Of a stretch of 38,583 bases of DNA, positions 22,278 to 30,507 are shown piece after piece; the stretch's first letter is position 1, and the number at the start of each line of letters is the position of its first letter. A model generated the notes under the pieces. It made no database searches and was not told where the DNA came from. It saw nothing but the letters and a program-made list of their open reading frames with translations. Made by a program: the position numbers and the translations under genes. The stretch is from JBOGGX01 sp050744245 (lineage in GTDB: Bacteria > Actinomycetota > Acidimicrobiia > Acidimicrobiales > JBOGGX01): assembly GCA_050744245.1 (NCBI GenBank), contig JBOGGX010000032.1, positions 1 through 38,583 of the forward strand, in the 5' to 3' direction.

Positions 22278-23067
22278 CGAGCGGGGTCGGTCGTGGTCGG
22301 GCCTCCCGCGAACACCTGGGCGTTGGCCATCCATCTGGTCGCCAACGCCCCGTCGACGTCGAGGGCCGTGTCGGCGAGTAGCCGGCGCTGCGCCACGACC
22401 TGACAGAAGTCGAGCGCCGGCCCCCTCACCCGGTCGGCGACGGCGTCGCGGCCCCACATCCTCGGCTCGCCGCCGCCGAGCGGCGTCAACTCGACCCGTA
22501 CGTCGCCGGCCCCCGGCATCATGCCCCGCACCAGGAAACTCCAGCCCCGGGTGGCGACACCGAGGTGGGCCACATGCCGCAGCCGGGCGTGGCCGGATAG
22601 GCCACGCCCAACCCGTCGGCCACGTCCAAGCCGTGGGCCCACGTCTCCATCAGCCGGGCGGTCAGGAACGAGCGGGCGCTCATCGTGGGCCCGTACCACT
22701 CGATGCGCGCCGTGGCGTCGAGCGGTTCGAACGCTCCCAGCATGTCGCCGCGCCCCGAGCGCCACTCGGCCAACAACTCGACGGGAGGCAGTTGCCGCAC
22801 ACTCCCCTCGGCCCTGGCCATGTACGCGCCGAGGCCGGCCATCGCGACATCACGCTCGGCGGCGAACCCCGCCGGGTCCCGCACCGCCCTCGCCGCGGCC
22901 GCGTCGAAGAACGCGAGATGACCGATCTGGTCGCGGACCGTCCAGGCCGCGGCGGGTGTCGGTGTGTCCCACGCGTCGTCGTCGATGGCCGCGACGACGT
23001 CGTCGAGGGCCGCGTGCTCGGCGGCCAGGTCGGTGAGAAGTGATTCGATCGACGCGGCCGTGTTCAC
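22241..23067 (-). pseudogene. TIGR03084-type DinB/maleylpyruvate-isomerase-like metal-binding protein, frameshifted
   Basis: Two overlapping frames together give one protein. The first runs from GTG at 23067: SIESLLTDLAAEHAALDD, WTVRDQIGHLAFFDAAA, IEWYGPTMSARSFLTARLMETWAHGLDV. The second gives RLRHVAHLGVATRGW, GPALDFCQVVAQRR and WMANAQVFAGGP. The break is at about 22583-22587, inside ACGCCCGGCTG on the coding strand. Restoring one C (CCCC) would join them as T-P-R-L-R-H. The family has a DinB-like four-helix fold with His metal ligands, related to mycothiol-dependent maleylpyruvate isomerase; function is unknown. A single-base loss in a short C run may be a real mutation or an assembly error. 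Codon usage is good on both sides, which favours a recent event or an error. Confidence 0.7.
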
Positions 23068-23105
23068 CGCCTGCCCGCGACGGGCCGGCCGTCGCTCGTG
23101 GTTCC

Positions 23106-23528
23106 CTACTTCTTGGCTGCCGTCTTCCTGGCTGCGGTCTTCTTGGCCGGCGCCTTCTTGGCCACCGTCTTCTTGGCCGAGGCCTTCTTGGCCGAAGCCT
23201 TCTTGGCCCGCGCCTTGGCGGCCGTCGTGGCCGCGGCCGGTCGGCGGTTGTTGACCGCATCCTTCAACGCCAACGAGGGCGTGAACTTGACCGCGTTGCT
23301 GGCCTTGATGCGAACGGTCGCACCCGTGCGCGGGTTGCGTCCCGTACGGGCGGCCCGGCGGGTGACGGTGAAGCTGCCGAAGCCCGGCCACGCCACCTTG
23401 TTTCCCTTCTTCGCATTCGTCCTGACTGCGTCGAAGAACGCGGCCAGCACCTTCTCGGCCTCGGCCTTGGATACCGCTGCGGCCGTAGCCACGCCGCTAA
23501 CCAGGTCTGCCTTGGTCACACTTGCCAC
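23106..23528 (-). CDS. hupB: HU family DNA-binding protein with lysine/alanine-rich tail
   Basis: The 140-residue protein has an N-terminal HU domain (VTKADLVSGVATAAAVSKAEAEKVLAAFFDAV, GFGSFTVTRRAARTGRNPRTGATVRI with the DNA-intercalating arm, KFTPSLALKDAV). A 50-residue basic tail of KKxxA repeats follows, as in mycobacterial HupB. It compacts and bends DNA as a nucleoid protein. Start choice: AGGAGG directly abuts an ATG at 23534, leaving no spacer, whereas the in-frame GTG at 23528 has six bases; the GTG is preferred, and an upstream ATG at 23576 is unlikely. A promoter and palindrome lie upstream. Confidence 0.92.
   Translation of the reverse strand: MASVTKADLVSGVATAAAVSKAEAEKVLAAFFDAVRTNAKKGNKVAWPGFGSFTVTRRAARTGRNPRTGATVRIKASNAVKFTPSLALKDAVNNRRPAAATTAAKARAKKASAKKASAKKTVAKKAPAKKTAARKTAAKK
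23109..23201 (-). repeat. degenerate 15-bp tandem repeats encoding the hupB tail
   Basis: Six units of five codons (KASAK, KASAK, KTVAK, KAPAK, KTAAR, KTAAK) are seen as repeated CTTCTTGGC blocks on the plus strand. Such tracts change copy number by slippage and give HupB tails of different length between related strains. Confidence 0.75.
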
Positions 23529-23570
23529 GGCCATCCTCCTGCTCGTGAGTAGTTGGTCTGCGGTATCTGA

Positions 23571-23617
23571 CTTCATGAGCGCAGCCGGGTCAAGGATTTC
23601 CGTTTGTCAGGAAATCC
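23571..23617 (-). promoter_or_regulatory. hupB promoter with adjacent palindromic operator-like repeat
   Basis: On the minus strand TTGACC (23593-23588) is 17 bases from TCAGAT, a plausible -35/-10 pair for hupB. Abutting the -35 is a perfect inverted repeat GGATTTCC-GTTTGTCA-GGAAATCC (23594-23617), AT-rich against the surrounding DNA. A regulator bound there could act on hupB, on the divergent GNAT gene, or both. No such operator is known to me for hupB. Confidence 0.5.
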
Positions 23618-23654
23618 AACCGTGGCAAGGGCACGATGCTGCAACAGTTGGTCG

Positions 23655-24316
23655 ATGGCTCATCCGTACTGGCCGCTGTTCGATGTCGTGGTGCGCACAC
23701 CACACCTTGAGCTGCGCTACCCGGACGACGACCTCGTCGTCCGCTTGGCCGCGCTGGCCGCCGCTGGCGTACACGATCCGGCGTTCATGCCGTTCTCGCA
23801 CCCGTGGACCGATCGGCCGCCGGGCGAGCTCGAGCGCGGCACCCTCCAGTGGCATTGGCGCAACCGTGGGACATGGTCGCCGGCCGCATGGACATGCGAC
23901 TTCGCGGTGATGATCGACGCGGAGCCGGTCGGTACGCAAGGCTTGAACGCCAACGATTTCACGACGCTGCGGACGTTCGAGACCGGCTCGTGGCTCGGGC
24001 AGGCCCACCAGGGTCGAGGCATCGGCAAGGAGATGCGAGCGGCCATTCTGCACTTCGGGTTCGCCGGGCTCGGCGCCGAGTTCGCCACCACCGGTGCGTT
24101 CGACGACAACGACGCGCGCTCGGCGTCACCCGTGCCCTCGGGTATCGACCCAACGGCGAGACGCTCGAGGTTCGTCGTGGGGCCAGGGCCCGCCACCTCC
24201 GGTCCCTGATGGCCCGTGCCGTCTGGGAACGGCGTCGGCGCGACGACATCGAAATCGAGGGCCTCGACCGCGCCTTGGAACTTTTCGTCGTGGATCAGGC
24301 GACGCTCGAACCCTGA
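23655..24316 (+). pseudogene. GNAT family N-acetyltransferase, frameshifted
   Basis: The first frame from ATG at 23655 reads HPYWPLFDVVVRTPHLELRYP, WTCDFAVMIDAEPVG, TGSWLGQAHQGRGIGKEMRAA (acetyl-CoA motif QGRGIG) and TTGAFDDNDA. The expected continuation LGVTRALGYRPNGE, EVRRGARARHLR and RDDIEIEGLDRAL is found in another frame up to 24316. The break is at about 24115-24119; one base appears missing between GACGCG and CGCTCGG. The family transfers acetyl groups to amines (RimJ/L-like), substrate unknown. A real inactivating mutation and an assembly error are both possible. The intact codon bias after the break argues against old decay. The 3' end overlaps the HIT gene by 22 bp. Confidence 0.7.
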
Positions 24317-24738
24317 TCCAGCAACGCGTCGATCGTTCTTGCCAGTCGCCGGGCGACAGCCGCCGCCTCGTCGTCCGATCCGTACCGCGCCCGAGGCCAG
24401 AAGAAGCCGCGTAGCCCGTCGCCCCGCGTGCGCGGCACGACGTGAACGTGGACATGGGGCACGCTCTGGCTGACGCGGTTGTTCTGGGCGACGAACGACC
24501 CTTGCGCCCCCAGGGCGGCTTCCATGGCCCGGGCCATGAGCTTCACCCGGCCGAACAGCGGTCCGACGAGGTCATCGGGAAGATCGGCGAGCGTCTCGTG
24601 GTGGACCTTCGGCACGACCAGGGTGTGGCCGGGGAACAACGGCCGGACGTCGAGGAAGGCGAGGGCGATGTCGTCGTCGAGCACGACATGGGCCGACCGC
24701 TCGCCCGCGATGATCTCGCAGAACGCACAGGCCGCCAC
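24295..24738 (-). CDS. HIT family hydrolase
   Basis: From GTG at 24738 the product is 147 residues. It begins ACAFCEIIAGE, typical of Hint-branch HIT proteins, and carries the catalytic histidine triad in QSVPHVHVHVVPR. FLDVRPLFPGHTLVVPKVHHETLADLP is also characteristic. These enzymes hydrolyse nucleoside phosphoramidates or related nucleotide conjugates in the cytosol. No clear ribosome site is seen before the GTG, and the frame stays open further upstream, so the start is less certain than the family. Confidence 0.85.
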   Translation of the reverse strand: MAACAFCEIIAGERSAHVVLDDDIALAFLDVRPLFPGHTLVVPKVHHETLADLPDDLVGPLFGRVKLMARAMEAALGAQGSFVAQNNRVSQSVPHVHVHVVPRTRGDGLRGFFWPRARYGSDDEAAAVARRLARTIDALLDQGSSVA

Positions 24739-24900
24739 GCCGGCACTGTAGGCGGGCCCCGGCCCGCCGGCCGTGCGACCATCCCCCACTTTGGTCGCGG
24801 CACGCGGTTTGATGGCGCTGGTGTTGCTTGTACGCACGCCGTGGAACAAGAACGAGCGGAGGCGGGTGGTCTGATCCCACTCGTCCTGCCCGTCGCTGCG

Positions 24901-24942
24901 CCCTGGGGAGGTCTTCCCTCTCCGTCCCGACCGCCCCCAGGG
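24901..24942. other. inverted repeat in the leader region of phoH2
   Basis: CCCTGGGG (24901-24908) and CCCCAGGG (24935-24942) are perfect complements separated by 26 bases, in the 279-bp spacer between the HIT and phoH2 genes. It could be an mRNA stem in the phoH2 leader. The rest of the spacer shows only a 16-codon reading frame (24971-25021) that overlaps the phoH2 start. Confidence 0.25.
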
Positions 24943-25017
24943 TCGCAGCCCACTCATCTTCCACAGTGGAATGCTCTGCGTGAGTCTTCCCATCCGACCG
25001 AAAGGCTTCCGGTCCGC

Positions 25018-26325
25018 ATGACCCGACGCGCCCTGGCGACCCGCACCTACGTCCTCGACACCTCCGTGCTGCTCGCCGACCCCAAGGCGATCTTCCGGTT
25101 CGACGAGCACGAGGTCGTGCTTCCTCTCGTCATCCTCACCGAGCTCGAGGCCAAGCGGCACCATCCCGAGCTGGGCTGGGCGGCCCGCCTCGCCCTGCGC
25201 ACCCTCGAGGATCTCCGCGCCAAGTACGGCACGCTCACGCGGCCGATGCCGATCAACGATCTGGGCGGGAGTCTCAGGGTCGAGATCAACCACCAGGACA
25301 CCGCCGGCCTGCCGCCCGCGCTCAGCACCGAGGAGGCCGACCATCGCATCCTCGCCGTGGCCCGCAACCTGGCCACCGAGGGCCACGACGTCAGCGTCGT
25401 CACCAAGGACCTGCCCCTGCGGCTGAAGGCGAGCGTGGTCGGGCTCGACGCCGACGAGTACCGCAACGAGCTCGCCACCGACGGCGGCTGGACCGGTTAC
25501 GCCACCCTCGAGGTCGACGACGCCACCGTCGACCGGCTCTACGCCACGAGGGTCGTCGACCTCCCGGAGGCGGCCAGGCTCCCATGTCACACCGGCGTGT
25601 CGCTGTCGGCCGGGAAGCACTCGGCCCTGGGTCGGGTGCGGCCCGATCGCCGGCTGCACCTCGTCCGCCCCGACACCGCCCTGTTCGACGTCAGGGGCCG
25701 GTCGGCCGAGCAGCGCATCGCCCTCGACCTTCTGGGCGACCCCGACATCGGCATCGTCAGCCTGGGTGGCCCGGCGGGGACCGGCAAGAGCGTCCTGGCC
25801 CTGGCCGCCGGGCTCGAGGCCGTCCTCGAACAGCGGACCCACAAGCGCGTCATGGTGTTCCGGCCCATCTACGCGGTCGGCCAGCAGGAGCTCGGCTTCC
25901 TGCCCGGCACCGAGGCGGAGAAGATGCAGCCGTGGGGCGCAGCCGTCACCGACGCCCTCGAGGCCATCACCGGGGCGGAGGTGATCGGCGAGGTGACGAC
26001 GAGGGGGCTCCTGGAGGTGCTGCCGCTGACCTACATCCGCGGTCGCAGCCTGAGCGAGACGTTCGTCATCATCGACGAGGCCCAGAACCTCGAACGGACC
26101 GTGCTGCTCACCGCCCTTTCACGTCTGGGCCAGGGCAGTCGGGTCGTGCTCACCCACGACGTGGCCCAGCGCGACAACCTCCGGGTCGGCCGCCACGACG
26201 GCGTGGTCTCGGTCATCGAGGCCATGCGCGGCCACTCGCTCTTCGCCCACATCACCTTGAGCCGGTCGGAGCGCAGCCCGGTCGCCGCCCTCGTCACCCG
26301 CCTGCTCGATGCGCCCGCGTCGTAG
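25018..26325 (+). CDS. phoH2: PIN-PhoH fusion protein (PhoH2-like)
   Basis: From ATG at 25018 the product is 435 residues. The N-terminal PIN nuclease domain begins TYVLDTSVLLADPKAIFRF with metal-binding Asp14; LVILTELEAKRHHPELGWAAR and a later VVTKD supply further acidic residues. The C-terminal PhoH P-loop domain has Walker A GPAGTGKS (251-258), the KRVMVFRPIYAVGQQELGFLPG region, and Walker B FVIIDEAQNLERT. Fused PIN-PhoH proteins of mycobacteria have ATP-dependent RNA unwinding and sequence-selective RNase activity. A weak AAAGG precedes the start. A 16-codon frame upstream ends in ATGA overlap with it. Longer in-frame extensions are proline-rich and not family-like. Confidence 0.9.
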   Translation: MTRRALATRTYVLDTSVLLADPKAIFRFDEHEVVLPLVILTELEAKRHHPELGWAARLALRTLEDLRAKYGTLTRPMPINDLGGSLRVEINHQDTAGLPPALSTEEADHRILAVARNLATEGHDVSVVTKDLPLRLKASVVGLDADEYRNELATDGGWTGYATLEVDDATVDRLYATRVVDLPEAARLPCHTGVSLSAGKHSALGRVRPDRRLHLVRPDTALFDVRGRSAEQRIALDLLGDPDIGIVSLGGPAGTGKSVLALAAGLEAVLEQRTHKRVMVFRPIYAVGQQELGFLPGTEAEKMQPWGAAVTDALEAITGAEVIGEVTTRGLLEVLPLTYIRGRSLSETFVIIDEAQNLERTVLLTALSRLGQGSRVVLTHDVAQRDNLRVGRHDGVVSVIEAMRGHSLFAHITLSRSERSPVAALVTRLLDAPAS

Positions 26326-26330
26326 GCCCG

Positions 26331-26350
26331 CGGCCCGACAGGCCGGGCCG
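26331..26350 (+). terminator. possible stem-loop after phoH2
   Basis: CGGCCCG-ACAGGC-CGGGCCG forms a perfect 7-bp stem with a 6-base loop, 5 bases after the phoH2 stop. No T run follows, so it is at best a weak or factor-assisted terminator. Confidence 0.4.
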
Positions 26351-26400
26351 TGGTGTAAAGCTCCGACGTAACGGGTTCGGCGTGGGATCGAGAGGTGCGG

Positions 26401-28506
26401 ATGGGACGATGGCGCACGGCGGGGCGCACGGCCGGTGCCATGGCCGCGTTCGTCATCTCGTCGCTGGCCGGCGTGCTCGCCCCGAGCGCCCCCGCGGCCG
26501 CCGACGACGACGGGCTCCGCTTCGAGTCGCACACGGTCTACCGGCTCGATCCGGTGGCCGACGCGGTGCAGGTGACGGTGGCCGTCACCGTGACCCACGA
26601 GGTGCCGGACGCCCCGGACGGCTCGTTCTACTTCTTCGACGAGCTGTGGCTCGGCGTGCCCGCCGAAGCCATCAACCTGACGGCCACCCGCGGCGACGGC
26701 CAGCCCGCGCCCGCCGCGCTCGAACCCATCGACGTACCGGCCTGGTCTCAGGCCACGATCGACCTGGTGCCGGATCTGCGCTTCGGCCAGACCAGGTCGT
26801 TGACCGTGGCCTTCACGCTCCCCGGCCTCCCCCCTCGATCAGAGGGCCTGACCAGGGTCAACGATGCGGTGGCCACCTTCGCCGTCGTCGCCCACGGCGA
26901 CCCGGGCCTCGCCAGCGTCGACGTGATCCTCCCGACCTCGTACCGGAACGATCTCGTCGGCGCCGAGATGACGAGCCGGACCGTGGGCGAACAGATCGTG
27001 TACTCGGCCACCGAGATCGCAGACCCAGGCGCGTGGGGCGTCTCGGTCGCGTCCAGGAACGAGGCGGCCCTGGTCGACACGCGGGTCGATGTCGCCGGCC
27101 GGGCCTTCGACGTGCGGGCGTGGCCGGGCGACGCGGCCTGGTCCGACTTCGTCGCCCGGCAGCTCCAGGTCGGGCTGCCGGTGCTCGAGGATCTGGTCGG
27201 CCTGCCGTGGCCGGCCCCGGCCGATGGGCTCGACCTGACCGAGTCGGTCACGCCCGACGCCCACGGGTTCGACGGGTGGTACGACAGCAGCCGCAACGCC
27301 ATCGAGATCGGCGACGAGCTCGATCCGCACCTGGTCTTCCACGAGCTGTCCCACCTGTGGTTCAACGGTGAGCTGTTCAGCCAGCGCTGGATCGTCGAAG
27401 GGTTGGCGGAGGAGTACGGCGCCCGGGTGGTGGCCGCGCTCGGGAATCCGCCGCCGACGCCCCAGGCCTTCGGCGCCGACCACCCGGGAGCGGTGCGCCT
27501 CAACGCATGGGGCGACACCACCGTCGCCCGCGACGAACTGACCGTGCAGCGCGAGCTGTTCGCCTACAACACGTCCTGGTCCGTGATCCGTTCCGTGAGC
27601 GACGAGATCGGCATGGACGCCATGGGCGCCGTGGTCGCCGCCGCGGCCGACGATCGGATCGCCTACCAGGGTGACCCGGAGCCGGAGGCGTTCGACGGAC
27701 CATCGGACTGGACGAGGTTCGTCGATCTGCTGGAGGAGGTCGGGGGATCGGCCCAGGCCTCGTCGCTGTTCGCCTCGACCGTCCTCACCCCTGAGCAGCT
27801 GCCGCTGCTCGACGCCCGGGCCGCGGCCCGCACGTCCTACGACCAGCTCGAAGCGGCGGGGGGCGAGTGGACCCCGCCGCTGGCCGTCCGTGAGGCGATG
27901 GCCACGTGGGACTTCGAGCGTGCGGCCGAGCTCACGACGGCGGCGTCGGCCGTGCTGACCGTTCGCGACCAGATCGCCGCCACCGTGCGACCGCTCGGGC
28001 TCGACGCCCCGGACGAGCTCGAGGCGGCCTACGAATCTGGCCAGGGTCGACTGTCCGAACTGGACGGCACCGCCGATCGCACGCTCGACGCGGCGCAGCG
28101 GCTCGCCGCGGCCGACGCGGCCGTCGGCAACGAACGAGGTGTCCTGGCGACGATCGGCCTGTGGTGGAGCGACGTCGACGCCGCGGTCGACGAGGCGGCC
28201 GATGCGTTCGTGGACGGCGACGCAGACACCACCATCGAGCGGGCCGACGACGCCGAGCGCCTGGTCGCCGGGGCCGCTCGCACGGGCGGCATGAGGGCCG
28301 GGGCTTTGGCGGCCGGCGCAGCCGTCGTCGTGGTGGCCACGCTCGGGGTACGCCGCTCGCGGCGAAGGCGCGTTCTGCGCCGGACGGCTTCGGCGGCGAC
28401 GATTCCGCCTCCACCGTCGTTGGCGGCGAGCGCGGCGCCGATCACCCCGCCGCCGCAGGTGGACTGGCCGACGGCGCCGCCGCCGTCGGACGATCCGCCG
28501 CCGTAG
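26401..28506 (+). CDS. membrane-anchored M1-like (gluzincin) metallopeptidase
   Basis: From ATG at 26401 (GAGAGG five bases upstream) the product is 701 residues. A signal peptide ends near APAAADDD, a beta-rich domain covers about 30-220, and the zinc site is HELSH (314-318). It is followed after 18 residues by Glu337 in EGLAEEYGARV, the exact HEXXH-X18-E spacing of M1 aminopeptidases. A helical C-terminal region follows, then one transmembrane segment (GALAAGAAVVVVATLGV), a basic RRSRRRR stop-transfer and a proline-rich cytosolic tail. The catalytic domain should lie outside the membrane. No GAMEN-like exopeptidase motif is evident, so exopeptidase activity is unproven. Its last 65 bp overlap the convergent sensor kinase gene. 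Confidence 0.85.
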   Translation: MGRWRTAGRTAGAMAAFVISSLAGVLAPSAPAAADDDGLRFESHTVYRLDPVADAVQVTVAVTVTHEVPDAPDGSFYFFDELWLGVPAEAINLTATRGDGQPAPAALEPIDVPAWSQATIDLVPDLRFGQTRSLTVAFTLPGLPPRSEGLTRVNDAVATFAVVAHGDPGLASVDVILPTSYRNDLVGAEMTSRTVGEQIVYSATEIADPGAWGVSVASRNEAALVDTRVDVAGRAFDVRAWPGDAAWSDFVARQLQVGLPVLEDLVGLPWPAPADGLDLTESVTPDAHGFDGWYDSSRNAIEIGDELDPHLVFHELSHLWFNGELFSQRWIVEGLAEEYGARVVAALGNPPPTPQAFGADHPGAVRLNAWGDTTVARDELTVQRELFAYNTSWSVIRSVSDEIGMDAMGAVVAAAADDRIAYQGDPEPEAFDGPSDWTRFVDLLEEVGGSAQASSLFASTVLTPEQLPLLDARAAARTSYDQLEAAGGEWTPPLAVREAMATWDFERAAELTTAASAVLTVRDQIAATVRPLGLDAPDELEAAYESGQGRLSELDGTADRTLDAAQRLAAADAAVGNERGVLATIGLWWSDVDAAVDEAADAFVDGDADTTIERADDAERLVAGAARTGGMRAGALAAGAAVVVVATLGVRRSRRRRVLRRTASAATIPPPPSLAASAAPITPPPQVDWPTAPPPSDDPPP

Positions 28507-29803
28507 CCCACAGCGGCAGGGTGACGACGAACCGGGCGCCCCCATCGCGCCCCTCCTGCACCTGCAGGTCACCGCCCATGGCTCTGGTCAGCTCCAGGAC
28601 GATGGCGAGCCCCATGCCCGTGCCGCCGGTGGAGTGGAGCCGCTCGACCACCCGGGCCCGATCGGCCACCGGGATCCCCGGCCCGTCGTCGGTCACGCAG
28701 AGCGTGGCCCCGCCCGCCTCGATCCCGACGACCACGTGGACGCGACGCCTGGCGTGCCGAGCGGCGTTCTCGATCAGATTGGCGGCGATCTGAGCCAGAC
28801 GGTCCGGATCGCCCGCAACGACGACGGGGCCATCGGGCACCTCGGCCACCATCTCGAGGCCGGCGTCCTCGACATCGGGCCGCAGGCCCTCGGCCGTCCC
28901 GGCGGCCACATCCCGCAGGTCGACCGGCTGCGTCTCGAGCGCGAACGCTCTCGCCCTGAGGCGGGCCAGGTCGAGCAGGTCGCGCACCAGCCGATCGAGC
29001 CGGCGGGCCTCGGCCATGACGGTGGCCCCGGCCCGCTTCGGATCGGGTACGTTCCCGTCGGCGAGCGCCTCCGCCCATCCGGCGATCGACGTCAACGGCG
29101 TGCGGAGGTCGTGCGAGATCGAGACGAGGAACTCCCGCTCGAGCCCGCGTGACCGTTCGAGCGATGCGGCCATGTCGTTGATCGACCGAACCAGCCGGGC
29201 CAGCTCGTCGTCGCCGACCGTGCCCACCGGTTCCGGGACGCGCACGGACAGATCGCCGTCGGCAATCCGGCGGGTCGCGGCCTCGGCCCTCGCCAACGGT
29301 AAGGCGACCGAGCGGGCCAGCCACCAGGCCAGGAATCCACCAAGGACGACGGTGACCGCCCCGGCGACGACGAACCAGCGACCGGCCGCGCCGACGCCGG
29401 TGCCGACAGAGTCGGTGACGAGGAGCAGCCGCCGCGGTGCACCCCCGTCGGCCGCCGGCAACGGCGCCGCGGCGTAGGCCACGTCGCCCTGCCGCCCGGT
29501 GACCACCTCGCCGGACCGGACACGCTCGACGTCATCCGGGCTGACGAGCGGAAGAGGTCCACCGATGGGCGAGACGGCCACGCTGTCGACGTCGAGGGTC
29601 GGCTCGAGCGTCCTGGCCAGCGACGCGGCCCGGCTCGGCGCGACCTCGCCGAGGACGGCAGCCAGGCCGACAATCTGCCGCCCCAGTTCGTCCTGCGTGC
29701 GCTGGCGGGCGTCGACCCTGGTCAGCACGAGGGTTCCGACCCCGACCACGGCCACCGCGGCGGCGACGGCGCCGGCGATGGCGATGACAAGGCGGCGGTG
29801 CAC
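28442..29803 (-). CDS. two-component sensor histidine kinase
   Basis: From GTG at 29803 the product is 453 residues. An N-terminal helix (LVIAIAGAVAAAVAVVGVGTLVL) is followed by an extracytoplasmic sensor region of about 110 residues, then a second helix (WFVVAGAVTVVLGGFLAWWLA). A HAMP domain follows, then the HisKA box SISHDLRTPLTS with His231, and an ATPase domain with N box NLIENAARHA, G1 VTDDGPGIP and G2 GGTGMGLAIV. It begins 14 bp after the response regulator stop, so the pair is co-transcribed. The sensor region has no recognisable ligand motif. The final 20 residues are alanine/proline rich and are encoded opposite the peptidase gene end. Confidence 0.9.
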   Translation of the reverse strand: MHRRLVIAIAGAVAAAVAVVGVGTLVLTRVDARQRTQDELGRQIVGLAAVLGEVAPSRAASLARTLEPTLDVDSVAVSPIGGPLPLVSPDDVERVRSGEVVTGRQGDVAYAAAPLPAADGGAPRRLLLVTDSVGTGVGAAGRWFVVAGAVTVVLGGFLAWWLARSVALPLARAEAATRRIADGDLSVRVPEPVGTVGDDELARLVRSINDMAASLERSRGLEREFLVSISHDLRTPLTSIAGWAEALADGNVPDPKRAGATVMAEARRLDRLVRDLLDLARLRARAFALETQPVDLRDVAAGTAEGLRPDVEDAGLEMVAEVPDGPVVVAGDPDRLAQIAANLIENAARHARRRVHVVVGIEAGGATLCVTDDGPGIPVADRARVVERLHSTGGTGMGLAIVLELTRAMGGDLQVQEGRDGGARFVVTLPLWATAADRPTAAAPSASPPAAAG

Positions 29804-29816
29804 GGCCGGGCGCGGC

Positions 29817-30488
29817 TCAGCCGAACCGGTAGCCGATGCGGCGCAGCGTGGCGATGGGCAGCCCCTCACCGAGCTTCCGGCGGAGCTGACGGACATGGAC
29901 GTCGACCGTGCGCTCGTCCCCTACCCAGTCCGCCCCCCACGCCAGGTCGAGGAGCTGCCGGCGCGACAACGCCGCCCCTCGATGCTCGGCGAGCGCGGCC
30001 AAGAGGGCGAACTCCCGCGGGGTGAGGTCGACCACGGCGCCGCCGAGGCGGACTTCGTGCCGGCCCAGGTCGACCTCGAGATCCCCCACGACCACGACCG
30101 TCGCCGGCGACGGCTCCCGCTCGCTGCGGCGCAGGATGGCCTTGACCCTGGCCACCAGCTCGCGCGGGGAGAAGGGCTTGGTGACATAGTCGTCGGCCCC
30201 CAACTCGAGTCCGACCACCCGATCGGTCTCGTCCCCCCTGGCCGTGAGCAGGAGCACGGGCAGATGATTGGTCGCCCGCAGCCGGCGGCACACCTCGAAG
30301 CCATCGATGCCACCTGGGAGCCCGATGTCGACGATCGCCAGCACGGGGTGGCGGCGGCCCACCAGGGTCAGCCCCTCTTCCCCGGTGGCGGAGCGAGCCA
30401 CCCGGTACCCGGCCTGGCCCAGGTAGAGCTCGAGCAGCTCGGCGATGCTGTCGTCGTCTTCGATCACGACGATCGTGCGGCCATCCAT
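29817..30488 (-). CDS. OmpR/PhoB-type response regulator
   Basis: From ATG at 30488 the product is 223 residues. The receiver domain has the acidic pocket EDD (10-12), phosphoacceptor Asp54 in IVDIGLP, Thr82 and Lys104 in VTKPFSPREL. The C-terminal winged helix has LTPREFALLAALAEHRG, DERTVDVHVRQLRRKLGE and IATLRRIGYRF. It should control transcription in response to the kinase encoded next. An in-frame GTG at 30506, one base after the stop of the upstream membrane-protein gene, is an alternative start that would favour coupling; ATG 30488 fits the family N terminus better. Confidence 0.92.
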   Translation of the reverse strand: MDGRTIVVIEDDDSIAELLELYLGQAGYRVARSATGEEGLTLVGRRHPVLAIVDIGLPGGIDGFEVCRRLRATNHLPVLLLTARGDETDRVVGLELGADDYVTKPFSPRELVARVKAILRRSEREPSPATVVVVGDLEVDLGRHEVRLGGAVVDLTPREFALLAALAEHRGAALSRRQLLDLAWGADWVGDERTVDVHVRQLRRKLGEGLPIATLRRIGYRFG

Positions 30489-30507
30489 CGAGCCGTATCG
30501 TCTCACC

